64,000 bases of DNA. Origin: Moritella sp. 24. GTDB taxonomy: Bacteria > Pseudomonadota > Gammaproteobacteria > Enterobacterales > Moritellaceae. The translations under genes and the position numbers were made by a program. Positions 9,779 through 18,264 of the stretch are shown here, one piece after another. The stretch is from contig NZ_CP056123.1 in assembly GCF_018219155.1 (NCBI RefSeq), positions 1,745,505 through 1,809,504 on the forward strand, given 5' to 3'. Positions within the stretch are counted from its first letter, which is position 1. The number at the start of each line of letters is the position of its first letter. The notes under the pieces are model-generated. The model worked only from the letters and a program-made list of their open reading frames with translations. It made no database searches and was not told the DNA's origin.

Positions 9779-10564
9779 CTAGTTATTACATACGCTACAA
9801 CTTGGTAGTTTTGGCAATTTCATTTGTTGAAATGACAAGGTAAGACCATCAACAAGTAAAACCTTTCCTGTCATTGGCTCTCCAAAATGAGCAACCACCT
9901 TAATTGCCTCCATAGCCTGCATGGCACCAATAATACCGACCATCGGTGCCATGATGCCTGATTCAACACAGCTTAATGTCCCACTACCAAACAATTGGCT
10001 CAAACATTGATAGCAAGGCTCGTCGTCAGCATAAGTAAAGACACTAATCTGTCCTTCCATACGGATTGCAGCACCGGATACCAGTGGCGTTCGTGATGCA
10101 AAGCAAGCGCGATTAATTTGCTCACGGGTGTCCACATTGTCAGTACAATCAAGCACAATATCATGCAGTTTGATTAAATCAGTTAACTCGTCTTCAGATA
10201 GTTTCGTCGTGATAGCTTGCACTTCACAGTGCGGGTTTATCTGCTGAAGTTCATGTTTGGCTGACATTGACTTAAATTCACCAATACGGCTGTCGCGATG
10301 TAACAATTGACGTTGTAAATTAGACAGTTCGATATGGTCAAAATCGACTAATGTCATCTTACCCATACCAGCGGAAGCCAAATATTGGCTACTTGCACAG
10401 CCAAGACCACCTGCACCAATAATAAGTACGTTAGCTTGCTTTAACGCTTCTTGACCATCAAAATCAAAGTGGCGAAGGACGATTTGACGGTTATAGCGTA
10501 ACTCCTCTTCGGAAGATAAAATATCCTCAGAAGGCAAATTGTTATCCATTGGTGAGTTCGTCAT
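9779..10564 (-). CDS. moeB: Molybdopterin-synthase adenylyltransferase MoeB
   Basis: MoeB adenylates the C-terminal glycine of MoaD so it can be thiocarboxylated during molybdenum cofactor synthesis. The 261-residue protein shows the ThiF/MoeB/E1 fold: the nucleotide loop GAGGLG near residue 50, the Asp-Asn-x-x-x-Arg segment DNVDTR, and two CxxC zinc pairs (CYQC and the C-terminal CSVC). It overlaps moeA by one base, so the two are translationally coupled in a moeA-moeB operon. Confidence 0.95.
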   Translation of the reverse strand: MTNSPMDNNLPSEDILSSEEELRYNRQIVLRHFDFDGQEALKQANVLIIGAGGLGCASSQYLASAGMGKMTLVDFDHIELSNLQRQLLHRDSRIGEFKSMSAKHELQQINPHCEVQAITTKLSEDELTDLIKLHDIVLDCTDNVDTREQINRACFASRTPLVSGAAIRMEGQISVFTYADDEPCYQCLSQLFGSGTLSCVESGIMAPMVGIIGAMQAMEAIKVVAHFGEPMTGKVLLVDGLTLSFQQMKLPKLPSCSVCNN

Positions 10565-11796
10565 TAATTTAAGATCTCATTAAATGGTTCGATAGTCACT
10601 GTTTCACCAATTTCTACGTTACCTCGATCTTGTTCTAGAATCGCATAACAGTTTGAGTGGCTCATACTACTGAATACACCAGAACCTTGGCTACCTGTAG
10701 AAACAACTTCAAGTTGGCCTTGGGCATTGACACTATAAATTGCACGTTGGAAGTCCATACGACCTGGTACTTTTTTCAGTTTGGTTGCCGCAACAGCATT
10801 AAAACGCGGTGTTGGTGTGTAAACTTGATTGGTCATTTTTGCTAATGCAGGTACTACGAGTTGGTGAAAGGTGACTGTTGCAGAAACAGGATTACCAGGT
10901 AAGCCAAAGAATTTACTATTTGGTAATGTACCAAACGCAAAAGGTTTACCCGGTTTAATTGCTAATTTCCAAAAACCAATTTCGCCAAGTTCTTCAAGTA
11001 ATACTTTCGTATAGTCGGCTTCACCAACAGATACGCCGCCTGATGTGATCACTGCATCTGCGACTGCATCTGCTTTGATAAATGTTTCACGAAGTAGGGC
11101 TTCATCATCGGGAATAATGCCTAAATCAATGATATCTAAATTCAATCGTGACAACATCGCGTTAATGCTATATCGGTTACTGTCGTAGATATCACCGTTA
11201 GCTAAAGGTTGTCCTAAGCTTTTAAGTTCATCACCCGTTGAGAATATAGCGACTTTTAAACGGCGGTAAACGGATACTTTATCAATGCCAATGGATGCTA
11301 ACATTGGGATATCACGTGGAGTAAGGCGACGACCTTTGGTTAGTACTGCTTGACCGATAGCGATATCTTCAGCTGCATTACGAATATTGTCATGCATTGG
11401 AGGTAGACTGTCGAAAGTAATTAAATCGCCGTCGACCTGCGTACTCTCTTGCATAATAACGGCTTCACAACCAGTTGGTACTGGCGCACCAGTCATTATA
11501 CGAATACACGTGCCGATTGGCCACTCGCCATTAAATGGTTGACCAGCGAATGCTTTACCTGCAAGTGGCAGTGTCATTGATGTTGTCAGATCTGAGATTC
11601 TAACGGCATAACCATCCATTGCTGAATTATCAAAAGGTGGGACATTAATTGGAGAGGCGATATCTTCAGCTAAAATATAATCAAGCGCATCAGCTAAATC
11701 TACGGTTAGCGTTTCTGTTACTGCGTTGATATTTGATAACATTTCTTCCATAGCTAAATCCAGAGGTTTTAGCCCTTGTACGTCACAACATCCCAT
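10564..11796 (-). CDS. moeA: Molybdopterin molybdenumtransferase MoeA
   Basis: MoeA inserts molybdate into adenylated molybdopterin. The 410-residue length, the N-terminal PPFDNSAMDGYA motif, the central MPT-binding SGGVSVGEADYT motif and the LPGNPVSA motif near residue 300 are all diagnostic. It is the first gene of moeA-moeB, divergent from folE; the 186-bp spacer between them holds both promoters. Confidence 0.96.
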   Translation of the reverse strand: MGCCDVQGLKPLDLAMEEMLSNINAVTETLTVDLADALDYILAEDIASPINVPPFDNSAMDGYAVRISDLTTSMTLPLAGKAFAGQPFNGEWPIGTCIRIMTGAPVPTGCEAVIMQESTQVDGDLITFDSLPPMHDNIRNAAEDIAIGQAVLTKGRRLTPRDIPMLASIGIDKVSVYRRLKVAIFSTGDELKSLGQPLANGDIYDSNRYSINAMLSRLNLDIIDLGIIPDDEALLRETFIKADAVADAVITSGGVSVGEADYTKVLLEELGEIGFWKLAIKPGKPFAFGTLPNSKFFGLPGNPVSATVTFHQLVVPALAKMTNQVYTPTPRFNAVAATKLKKVPGRMDFQRAIYSVNAQGQLEVVSTGSQGSGVFSSMSHSNCYAILEQDRGNVEIGETVTIEPFNEILN

Positions 11797-11982
11797 CGTA
11801 TACCCTTGTTGGTTATTTTATAATTATGTTGTTAATTATGACAAACTCAGCAGGTTGACGATAGGATCTATAACAATAAAATCCTTAATTAACGTTAATT
11901 CAGCTAATTTGTTTATATTATTAATTGTTAGATGTTATTATGCGCCATATTTTTAAATGTCGATCCGTTTGTGGAGTAATTA

Positions 11983-12633
11983 ATGACCTGCCTAAGTAAA
12001 GAAGCTTTATTAGTCCGTTCAGTCTTGGAAGAGCGAGGGTTAGAAACACCGATGATCGGAACTGGGCTAAGCAGCGCAGAGAAGAAAGAACGTATTGAAT
12101 CACATTTTACCGAGATTCTAAAACTGTTAGAACTTGATTTAAGTGATGACAGCTTGGCTGAAACGCCACACCGAATAGCAAAAATGTATGTGAATGAAAT
12201 ATTTTCAGGTTTAGATTATGCTTCATTTCCAAAGATAACGCTTATTGATAATAAGATGCAAGTGGATGAAATGGTTAAGGTAAGTGATATTACATTAACA
12301 AGTACTTGTGAGCACCACTTTATCACTATTGATGGTAAAGCAACAATTGCATATATTCCTCGTAGTAAAGTGATTGGCTTATCAAAGATCAACCGCATTG
12401 TGCAGTTTTTCTCACGTCGTCCGCAAGTTCAAGAGCGTTTAACTCAGCAAATTTTAGTCGCACTGCAAACTTTACTTGATTCACAAGATGTAGCAGTGAG
12501 TATTACTGCTACACACTATTGCGTTAAGGCGCGTGGTGTTATGGATGCAACAAGTGAAACAACAACTACATCTCTTGGTGGTATCTTTAAATCTCGCCCT
12601 GAAACAAGAGCAGAGTTTTTACATTGCCGATAG
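11983..12633 (+). CDS. folE: GTP cyclohydrolase I, intact, transposon attachment gene
   Basis: FolE converts GTP to dihydroneopterin triphosphate, the first step of tetrahydrofolate synthesis. The 216-residue protein has the zinc-site motifs TSTCEHHF and HYCVKARG and the C-terminal [12 protein letters not shown] block. The transposon inserted nine bases after the stop codon, so the reading frame is whole. Codons 194-204 (12562-12593) are the protospacer matched by the homing guide at 16513-16544. What looks like the gene's own terminator now lies 29 kb away at 41955. Confidence 0.97.
   Translation: MTCLSKEALLVRSVLEERGLETPMIGTGLSSAEKKERIESHFTEILKLLELDLSDDSLAETPHRIAKMYVNEIFSGLDYASFPKITLIDNKMQVDEMVKVSDITLTSTCEHHFITIDGKATIAYIPRSKVIGLSKINRIVQFFSRRPQVQERLTQQILVALQTLLDSQDVAVSITATHYCVKARGVMDATSETTTTSLGGIFKSRPETRAEFLHCR
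12562..12593 (+). other. Homing protospacer in the folE 3' end
   Basis: These 32 bases match the spacer of the mini-array (16544 down to 16513) at 26 positions. The differences are at spacer positions 3, 6, 9, 12, 18 and 24, all third codon bases, so both sequences encode [10 protein letters not shown]. The two bases before it are CA, a relaxed version of the type I-F CC PAM. The transposon end lies 49 bp after the PAM-distal edge. Confidence 0.92.
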
Positions 12634-12637
12634 TGTA

Positions 12638-12642
12638 CGACT
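12638..12642. repeat. Target-site duplication CGACT, folE side
   Basis: CGACT immediately precedes the transposon terminus TGTTGAAACA and is repeated exactly at 41932-41936. Five bases is the duplication length of Tn7-family transposition. Confidence 0.93.
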
Positions 12643-12712
12643 TGTTGAAACAACCATAACTTAATAATTGCAACCATAACCTAATAATTGTCACAACCAT
12701 AACTTGAAATTG
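12643..12712. repeat. folE-proximal transposon end with three TnsB sites
   Basis: Three tandem copies of an ACAACCATAAC core, followed by a TAATAATTG or TGAAATTG tail, begin near 12649, 12671 and 12693. They are closely packed, as in the Tn7 right end. The terminal 8 bases are TGTTGAAA. Confidence 0.9.
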
Positions 12713-12731
12713 TCTCTTTTTCTACCATACT
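12704..12731 (+). promoter_or_regulatory. Candidate tnsABC promoter overlapping a TnsB site
   Basis: TTGAAA and CATACT are separated by 16 bp, 39 bp before the tnsA start. The -35 lies inside the third TnsB site, which would let bound TnsB repress the operon. The promoter is an inference from consensus only. Confidence 0.4.
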
Positions 12732-12769
12732 TCTGTAAGTTTACTACAAATGGTGAAAGAGGCAATTTT

Positions 12770-13459
12770 ATGCCAATGTCTTATTTATCTTCATATCAGC
12801 TATTCAACGCTTTAGAAAAGGCGTTTACTTGTCCAGCAAGAAGCCTAACCAAATCACGCGGAAAAAATATTCATCGATACGCGAGTATCAAAATGAGGTG
12901 TATTATTTCTGTAGAGTCGACGCTTGAGTTTGACTCTTGTTTCCACTTTGATTTTCAAAAGGAAATAATTCGTTTTTGTTCTCAGCCAATTCGATTTTCA
13001 TACGAACTTAACGGCAAAGAACATACTTATGTACCTGATTTTCTTGTTCAGTTTGATTGTGGTGAATTCGTACTTTATGAAGTGAAAACAGATGAGGAAG
13101 CAAATTCACAGCGTTTCAAATTGGAGTTTGAGGCTAAAAAGTTGGCTGCACAAAAACTGCTTGGCGTTGACCTCGAATTAATCAAAGAAAAAGCTATAAG
13201 AATTGTACCTTTACTCAAAAACTTAAAGTTGATGCATAGGTATTCATCTCGAAAAGAATTAACTGAACATCAAAAAATATTATTGAGTATTTTACAGAAG
13301 AATAGGGACAAAAAAATTGAAGATCTTATGTATTTAACCGGTTTTTCCTGCCAAAGTATATTCCCTATGGTTTGTGACTTACTGTCTAGATCTTTGTTTC
13401 AGACAGATCTTTATTCTCCTCTTAATAAAAGTACAAAATTAGGTGTGGTTTGTGCCTAG
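12770..13459 (+). CDS. tnsA: TnsA endonuclease subunit of the transposase
   Basis: TnsA nicks the 5' ends of the transposon, so that with TnsB the element is cut out fully rather than copied. The 229-residue protein has the restriction-enzyme-like catalytic triad: Glu53 in STLEFD, Asp90 in YVPDF, and Glu104-Val-Lys106. A C-terminal winged-helix part follows. The frame is open from 12704, but that start lies in the TnsB-site array; the ATG at 12770 follows GAAAGAGG at good spacing. Its end overlaps tnsB by 17 bp. Confidence 0.93.
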   Translation: MPMSYLSSYQLFNALEKAFTCPARSLTKSRGKNIHRYASIKMRCIISVESTLEFDSCFHFDFQKEIIRFCSQPIRFSYELNGKEHTYVPDFLVQFDCGEFVLYEVKTDEEANSQRFKLEFEAKKLAAQKLLGVDLELIKEKAIRIVPLLKNLKLMHRYSSRKELTEHQKILLSILQKNRDKKIEDLMYLTGFSCQSIFPMVCDLLSRSLFQTDLYSPLNKSTKLGVVCA

Positions 13460-15269
13460 AAATTCATTTTCTGAATTTTATGGAAGCGCAAATTCTGATA
13501 ATACCTCTGCTTTATCGGGTGAATTGAAAGACATTGAATTTGCGGACTGTGACGATTTACAAGATTTATCCGCATTTAATGAAAAGTGCGTGGCTGAAGC
13601 TCTTTTTAGACTGAAAATTTTGAAGGTAATATCTCGAGAATGTGCAAATATCAGCTTAGATAGTATTGAACCTTTCAGAGTTAAACTTCAGGTTGGTGAA
13701 AGTCGTTCAATACCTAGTTCGAGTTCCATTTATAGATGGTGGCTGTGCTTTCGACGTTCGGGGTTTGATATTACATCACTGGTTCCAAAGGTTAAACAGC
13801 GTGGTAACCGAACCATCAAGGTACCTGAAATTGTATCAGGGTATATGAATCAGGCTATTGAACAGGTAATTTCAGCAAAAAAAATTAATGTTTATGCGGC
13901 ATTTAAACGAGTTAGAAGAAAAGTACGGCAATACAACCTTACTCATAGCGCTAGTCACAAATACCCTACTTATGAAGCTATTCGAAAGCGAGTAAAAAAG
14001 CTGACACCTTACGAAAAACTTGAAGCAGAGAAGGGAACGCGAGTTGCCAAACGTGAGTTTCGCCGCATGGGTAAAAAGATTCTTACAGAGAGGGTTTTGG
14101 AACGAGTAGAAGTCGATCATACTTGGCTAGACTTGTTTGCAGTTCATTTTAAGTATCGAGTAGCTATAGGTCGGCCTTATCTAACCCAACTTGTAGATTG
14201 TTATAGTAAGGCGGTAGTCGGTTTCTACTTAGGGTTTGAACCTCCAAGTTATATGTCAGTGGCACTTGCGCTGAAGAATGCAATTAAGCCAAAAACGGAA
14301 TTACTAGAGTTATTTCCATCGGTGCAGAATGAATGGGTTTGTTATGGTATTCCAGATCTTCTTGTTACAGACAATGGGAAAGAATTTTTGTCTGCTGACT
14401 TTCATAGAGCATGCGACAGTCTTTTTATCAATGTGCACCAGAATAAGGTTGAAACACCAGATAATAAACCTCATACCGAACGTCAATTTGGAACTACAAA
14501 TACCTCTTTACTTAATGATCTCCCAGGTAAAGCATTTAGTAACTATTTACAAAGAGAGGGTTATGATGCGATTAGTGAAGCTTCTCTTACGTTAGATGAA
14601 ATCAAAGAGATTTACTTGATTTGGCTTGTAGATATTTTTCACGCAAAGCCAAACACAAGAGGTACCAACTGCCCTAATGTTGCTTGGAAACAAGCTGCTA
14701 GAATGTGGCCGCCTGATGAATTCAAAGGCACTGATGAGGAATTAGATTTTTGTTTCGCGAAGTTAGTTCTAGTTGCTCTGCGAAAAGAAGGGATTAGACT
14801 TAAAACTGAGTTGTATTACAGCAGCGAGCGCTTAGCGGAATACCGAGGCAAAAAGGGAAATCATAAAGTTACAATAAAATATAATCCAGACAATATGGGA
14901 TTCATTTGGGTGCTCGACGAAGATAATGAATCATATTTTAAAGTACCAGCCGTAGATTATGAATATGCTAGCACGGTTACTCTGTGGCAGCATGAGAAAA
15001 ACATAGAATTAAAACAGATGATTAATAGCAGTGAGTACGATGAAGACGCAGAGTTAGATGCTGAGTTACGCATAGATAGAATGGTTGATGCTTCGATTTC
15101 GATGAAAAAAACGACGATAACAAACAAACGCCGCGCAGCTAGATATCAAGAGAATGCTGAAAGGGCTCAAAATGCGAGAAAGCCGAATATTCTTGATAAA
15201 GCTAAATCGGAAGACATAAGTGATCCTAATCAAGAGGATAGTTCTGGTTGGGATATCGATTACGTTTAG
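13443..15269 (+). CDS. tnsB: TnsB DDE transposase
   Basis: TnsB binds the end repeats and catalyses 3' cleavage and strand transfer. The 608-residue protein has an N-terminal DNA-binding region (about 1-200) and a retroviral-integrase-fold catalytic core. Its DDE residues are Asp225 (VDHTW), Asp310 (VTDNG) and Glu346 (HTERQFG), with the expected D-35-E spacing. The C-terminal tail is acidic and low in structure, as expected for the TnsC-interacting part. It starts with GTG overlapping the tnsA end, so translation is coupled; tnsC follows after 9 bp. Confidence 0.96.
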   Translation: MWFVPRNSFSEFYGSANSDNTSALSGELKDIEFADCDDLQDLSAFNEKCVAEALFRLKILKVISRECANISLDSIEPFRVKLQVGESRSIPSSSSIYRWWLCFRRSGFDITSLVPKVKQRGNRTIKVPEIVSGYMNQAIEQVISAKKINVYAAFKRVRRKVRQYNLTHSASHKYPTYEAIRKRVKKLTPYEKLEAEKGTRVAKREFRRMGKKILTERVLERVEVDHTWLDLFAVHFKYRVAIGRPYLTQLVDCYSKAVVGFYLGFEPPSYMSVALALKNAIKPKTELLELFPSVQNEWVCYGIPDLLVTDNGKEFLSADFHRACDSLFINVHQNKVETPDNKPHTERQFGTTNTSLLNDLPGKAFSNYLQREGYDAISEASLTLDEIKEIYLIWLVDIFHAKPNTRGTNCPNVAWKQAARMWPPDEFKGTDEELDFCFAKLVLVALRKEGIRLKTELYYSSERLAEYRGKKGNHKVTIKYNPDNMGFIWVLDEDNESYFKVPAVDYEYASTVTLWQHEKNIELKQMINSSEYDEDAELDAELRIDRMVDASISMKKTTITNKRRAARYQENAERAQNARKPNILDKAKSEDISDPNQEDSSGWDIDYV

Positions 15270-15278
15270 GAGTTATCT

Positions 15279-16268
15279 ATGCTACTTAATAAACAGGAAC
15301 GAATAGAAAGGGCAAAAAAAGCGTTTATCACCACTCCTGACGTGGCCAAAATACTGAAAAATATTGAGCGGTGTAGGCAGTTATCTCGTTTCGATGCGGA
15401 ACCCTCATGCATGATGGTTTACGGTGCTTCTGGGGTAGGCAAATCTTCAATTATTCGTAAATATCTAAAATCAAATGAAGGGAGTTCATCATTAAGGGGG
15501 GATATCGTTCCAGTTTTTTATATAGAGCTCCCCGATAATGCAAAGCCAGTTGATGTGGCTAGAGAAATGTTGTTGCAGCTAAATGACCCCCTTGCTTTGC
15601 ATGAAACCGATGTTACTATTTTAACTAAACGAATCATTGACTTGGTGTCTTTGCTTAAAATTGAGATGATTATCATAGACGAATTTCAACACCTGATTGA
15701 AAAAATATCAAATCGAATCCTAGCTAGAGTCGGAGATTGGCTAAAGATTATAATAAAAAAAACGCAATGCCCAATAGCTCTTTTTGGTATGCCATATTCA
15801 CAAGTTATTTTTGCCACGAACAGTCAGCTCAATGGTCTTTTTTCAATACAGTTTCATCTTAGACCGTTCAGTTATGCTTATAATAAGGATGTTTTTATAG
15901 GTTTTCTCAAACGGTTAGATGAAGCTTTGCCGTTTGATAATATGTCCGGATTAGGAGAGGACCGATTAGCTAAAAAGCTGTATGCATTTTCTGGAGGTAA
16001 TATGCGCTCACTGAGAAATTTAGTATTTCATGCGTCAGTCAATGCGATAGAGTCTGAGAGAGAGTCTATTATTACCGATGATTTCCGCGATGCTTCTGAA
16101 CTTACATCAGGAAATAAATTGGCCAGTTGGGAAAATCCGTTCCAAAAAGGCGTAACAATTACCGATAATATGCTAGCAGACCCAGCGAAAGAACTAGGCT
16201 ATGAGGACTACATTCAACACAACAAACGAGGTGGTAAACCTTTTGATCCTAGTAAGGCGTTTAATTGA
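15279..16268 (+). CDS. tnsC: TnsC AAA+ regulator of transposition
   Basis: TnsC is the ATPase that links the target-bound Cascade-TniQ complex to TnsAB and helps prevent repeat insertion. The 329-residue protein has Walker A GASGVGKSS (residues 49-57), Walker B MIIIDEFQH and an arginine-rich sensor region near residue 245. GGAG precedes the ATG. It is the last gene of tnsABC, and the homing mini-array lies on the opposite strand 216 bp downstream. Confidence 0.95.
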   Translation: MLLNKQERIERAKKAFITTPDVAKILKNIERCRQLSRFDAEPSCMMVYGASGVGKSSIIRKYLKSNEGSSSLRGDIVPVFYIELPDNAKPVDVAREMLLQLNDPLALHETDVTILTKRIIDLVSLLKIEMIIIDEFQHLIEKISNRILARVGDWLKIIIKKTQCPIALFGMPYSQVIFATNSQLNGLFSIQFHLRPFSYAYNKDVFIGFLKRLDEALPFDNMSGLGEDRLAKKLYAFSGGNMRSLRNLVFHASVNAIESERESIITDDFRDASELTSGNKLASWENPFQKGVTITDNMLADPAKELGYEDYIQHNKRGGKPFDPSKAFN

Positions 16269-16484
16269 ATTAAAACCTATTTCAAGGTATTGATGAAATG
16301 AGTTGATTTCATATTATTTTCTAGGTAGTAAAAGTATTGCACGAGTATAGTTGTAGTAAAACCTTATATTTAGTCTTAACCAACTGATTCATCAGTGGAT
16401 AAGTTGAATAGAGTTCTAAGCACCTCATCCTAGAACGTAAGCGCATTAACGTTTACTCTTGAATGAAGTGTTAAAATTTCCCCA

Positions 16485-16572
16485 GTGATTATCTACCTAT
16501 TCGGTAGTGCTCGATTTAAAAATACCTCCAAGTGAGGTCGTGGTTTTATCAACTACTTTTTCAGTAGTGTGC
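16485..16572 (-). CRISPR. One-spacer homing mini-array guiding the transposon to folE
   Basis: Two 28-nt repeats (16545-16572 and 16485-16512) flank a 32-nt spacer (16513-16544). The repeats match those at 27402-27489 at 21 and 22 of 28 positions; the closing hairpins are CTACT-AGTAG and CTACC-GGTAG, so the stem is kept by compensatory changes. Read on the minus strand, the spacer matches folE 12562-12593. Repeat and spacer lengths equal those of the main array. Such diverged repeats around a chromosomal-site guide correspond to the atypical repeats described for I-F3 elements. Processing would be by the Cas6 encoded 11 kb away. Confidence 0.93.
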
Positions 16573-16579
16573 CATTAAT

Positions 16580-16609
16580 CCTTATCAACTACTTTTATCA
16601 GTAGTTAAT
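16580..16609 (-). repeat. Degenerate repeat-like hairpin upstream of the homing guide
   Basis: The minus strand holds CTACTGATAAAAGTAGTTG, a near copy of the first mini-array repeat with one extra loop base. Only 8 bp separate it from that repeat, so it cannot carry a spacer. It sits right at the expected transcript start. Confidence 0.7.
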
Positions 16610-16611
16610 AG

Positions 16612-16623
16612 GGATTATAGTCC
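16612..16623 (-). promoter_or_regulatory. Putative Xre operator and -10 of the homing guide
   Basis: The minus strand reads GGACTATAATCC, a near-palindrome containing TATAAT just upstream of the array. The identical 12 bases occur at 32802-32813 beside the xre gene. No good -35 is present at 16-18 bp, so transcription may need activation. The operator assignment is inferred from the shared element. Confidence 0.6.
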
Positions 16624-17144
16624 TCATTTTTGATTGTGCTTTATATTTACTTATCAACAGTATTAAAATTCAGTAATATTATTCTCGGTGTTTTTCAAGA
16701 TAGTTGTCACTAGTTGCTTGCAAATAAGCAGCTCATTTGCTGACAAGAAAAGGTGGATTGGAATGATGAAGGTAATAACACTTGAATGGCACATTTGTAG
16801 AAAAGGCTAAGTTGAAAAACACCGTTTAACTGAATACTCGTGCTGATTACGCTAACACGTTTCTGCCCCTTTTTGGCTTAGAGTCGTTACTCACTAATAA
16901 TATGTTCATGTCGATTTTCAATAGATTTACTCATGTGAGGAATTTGTCATATCACGACTACACACTCGCTTTTGTCCCTGTGTAGTGGTCAAGTAAAACT
17001 GTAACGATTTGTATTCTAAGATCAAAAAAGCCTCCAGTTAGGAAGCAAATTTCACTAAACCACTACATCCATTACATCAGAGCCTCTGAAAGTTACCTCT
17101 GTCGCAGACAGAGGCTTAATTCAGCTTGCTCTTTAATCGCTGTG

Positions 17145-18137
17145 TTATTTCCAGCTATCGTTTTCTAACACTAACTTGCCTCTGACTTTTCCGTCTTCAA
17201 ATGCTTGGTGTGCAGCGGATACATTACTAAAACTAAACACTTCGTCATGAACTAAAGGCTTAATCTTTCCTGCTTCAACTAACTGGGTTATTTCATTAAG
17301 AATTTCACCATGATGAGCACGCCCCACGCCTTGTGTTAACGGGATCAACATTAGAATAAGGTGTAAACTCAGCGCTTTAGAAGCAGCACCTGCTAAATTA
17401 AACTCTCCAAATAGCTGTGTACTAGCCAATTGACCATTGAGTTTTGTTGCTTCTACAGAGCTAGCAAAATTAGCACCACCAACAGGATCAAATACAATAT
17501 CGAAACCAGTACCATGAGTTAATCTTTCAACGTATTCAGCTACTTTTTCATTTTTATAATTAACAACATTATCTGCCCCCAATGTTTGAGCAAGATTGAC
17601 TGCACCATCATTAGCAATAGTCGTGGTAACAATCGCACCTTTAGCTTTAGCCAATTGAACAACAACATGGCCTACACCACCCGTACCACCGTGAACTAAC
17701 ACTTGTTCACCCGGTTGTACATTGGCTTTATCGACTAAGCCTTCCCAAGCCGTAATAGCAACGAGCGGTAACGCTGCAGCTTGGGAAAAAGATAGATTTG
17801 AAGGCATTTTCGCCACTTGTACGGCATCTACTGCCATATAGTCAGCTAAAGCGCCTTGGTTGCCTGCAATACCACCCATACAACCATAAACTTTATCACC
17901 CACGTTAAAGCCTTCAACTGAATCGCCAACGACTTCAACAGTACCTGCAAAATCAGAATGCAGAACTGTGGGTAGCGCATCATAAAAAGCACCGCTTCTT
18001 TGCATAACATCTTTGGGGTTTAAACTTGTTGCATGAATTTTAACTAATAACTGCTCAACCTTTGCGTCAGGTTTAGCCATCTCTACTGCTTGAAATACAC
18101 TTGCGTTTCCGTATTCATTAATCGCCATTGCTCTCAT
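17145..18137 (-). CDS. Zinc-independent alcohol dehydrogenase/quinone reductase (MDR family)
   Basis: A 330-residue medium-chain reductase with an N-terminal GroES-like domain and a Rossmann domain carrying VLVHGGTGGVGHVVVQLAKAKG (about residues 145-166). No zinc-ligand cysteine pattern is visible, as in NADPH:quinone reductases, so it probably reduces quinones or alpha,beta-unsaturated aldehydes with NADPH. It is divergent from a LysR gene across 127 bp, the usual arrangement of a regulator and its target. It is transposon cargo. Confidence 0.88.
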   Translation of the reverse strand: MRAMAINEYGNASVFQAVEMAKPDAKVEQLLVKIHATSLNPKDVMQRSGAFYDALPTVLHSDFAGTVEVVGDSVEGFNVGDKVYGCMGGIAGNQGALADYMAVDAVQVAKMPSNLSFSQAAALPLVAITAWEGLVDKANVQPGEQVLVHGGTGGVGHVVVQLAKAKGAIVTTTIANDGAVNLAQTLGADNVVNYKNEKVAEYVERLTHGTGFDIVFDPVGGANFASSVEATKLNGQLASTQLFGEFNLAGAASKALSLHLILMLIPLTQGVGRAHHGEILNEITQLVEAGKIKPLVHDEVFSFSNVSAAHQAFEDGKVRGKLVLENDSWK

Positions 18138-18264
18138 TGTTTTCCCTCTATTTTAGTTGCTTACTTACTGACTTATTTACTCGATGTTTGACAGTGTAGT
18201 AAATTGCTATTAGTTACACTAGGGGGTATTATTGACGTTCTATATTAACTAAAAGTTAAGAATA

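Larger units (their letters stand above)
16269..17144. other. Noncoding region holding the homing mini-array and a cargo repeat
   Basis: About 875 bp with no credible gene. It contains the minus-strand one-spacer CRISPR array (16485-16572), a degenerate repeat (16580-16609), the putative Xre-controlled promoter (16612-16623) and an inverted copy of the cargo repeat (about 16854-16960). Confidence 0.8.

Noticed and set aside
12704-12769. Upstream extension of tnsA
   Set aside because: It lies in the TnsB-site and promoter region; the ATG at 12770 has a ribosome site and the family N-terminus.
16741-16812. Short plus-strand frame upstream of the oxidoreductase gene
   Set aside because: It encodes only about 15 residues and has no neighbours or homologues that support it.
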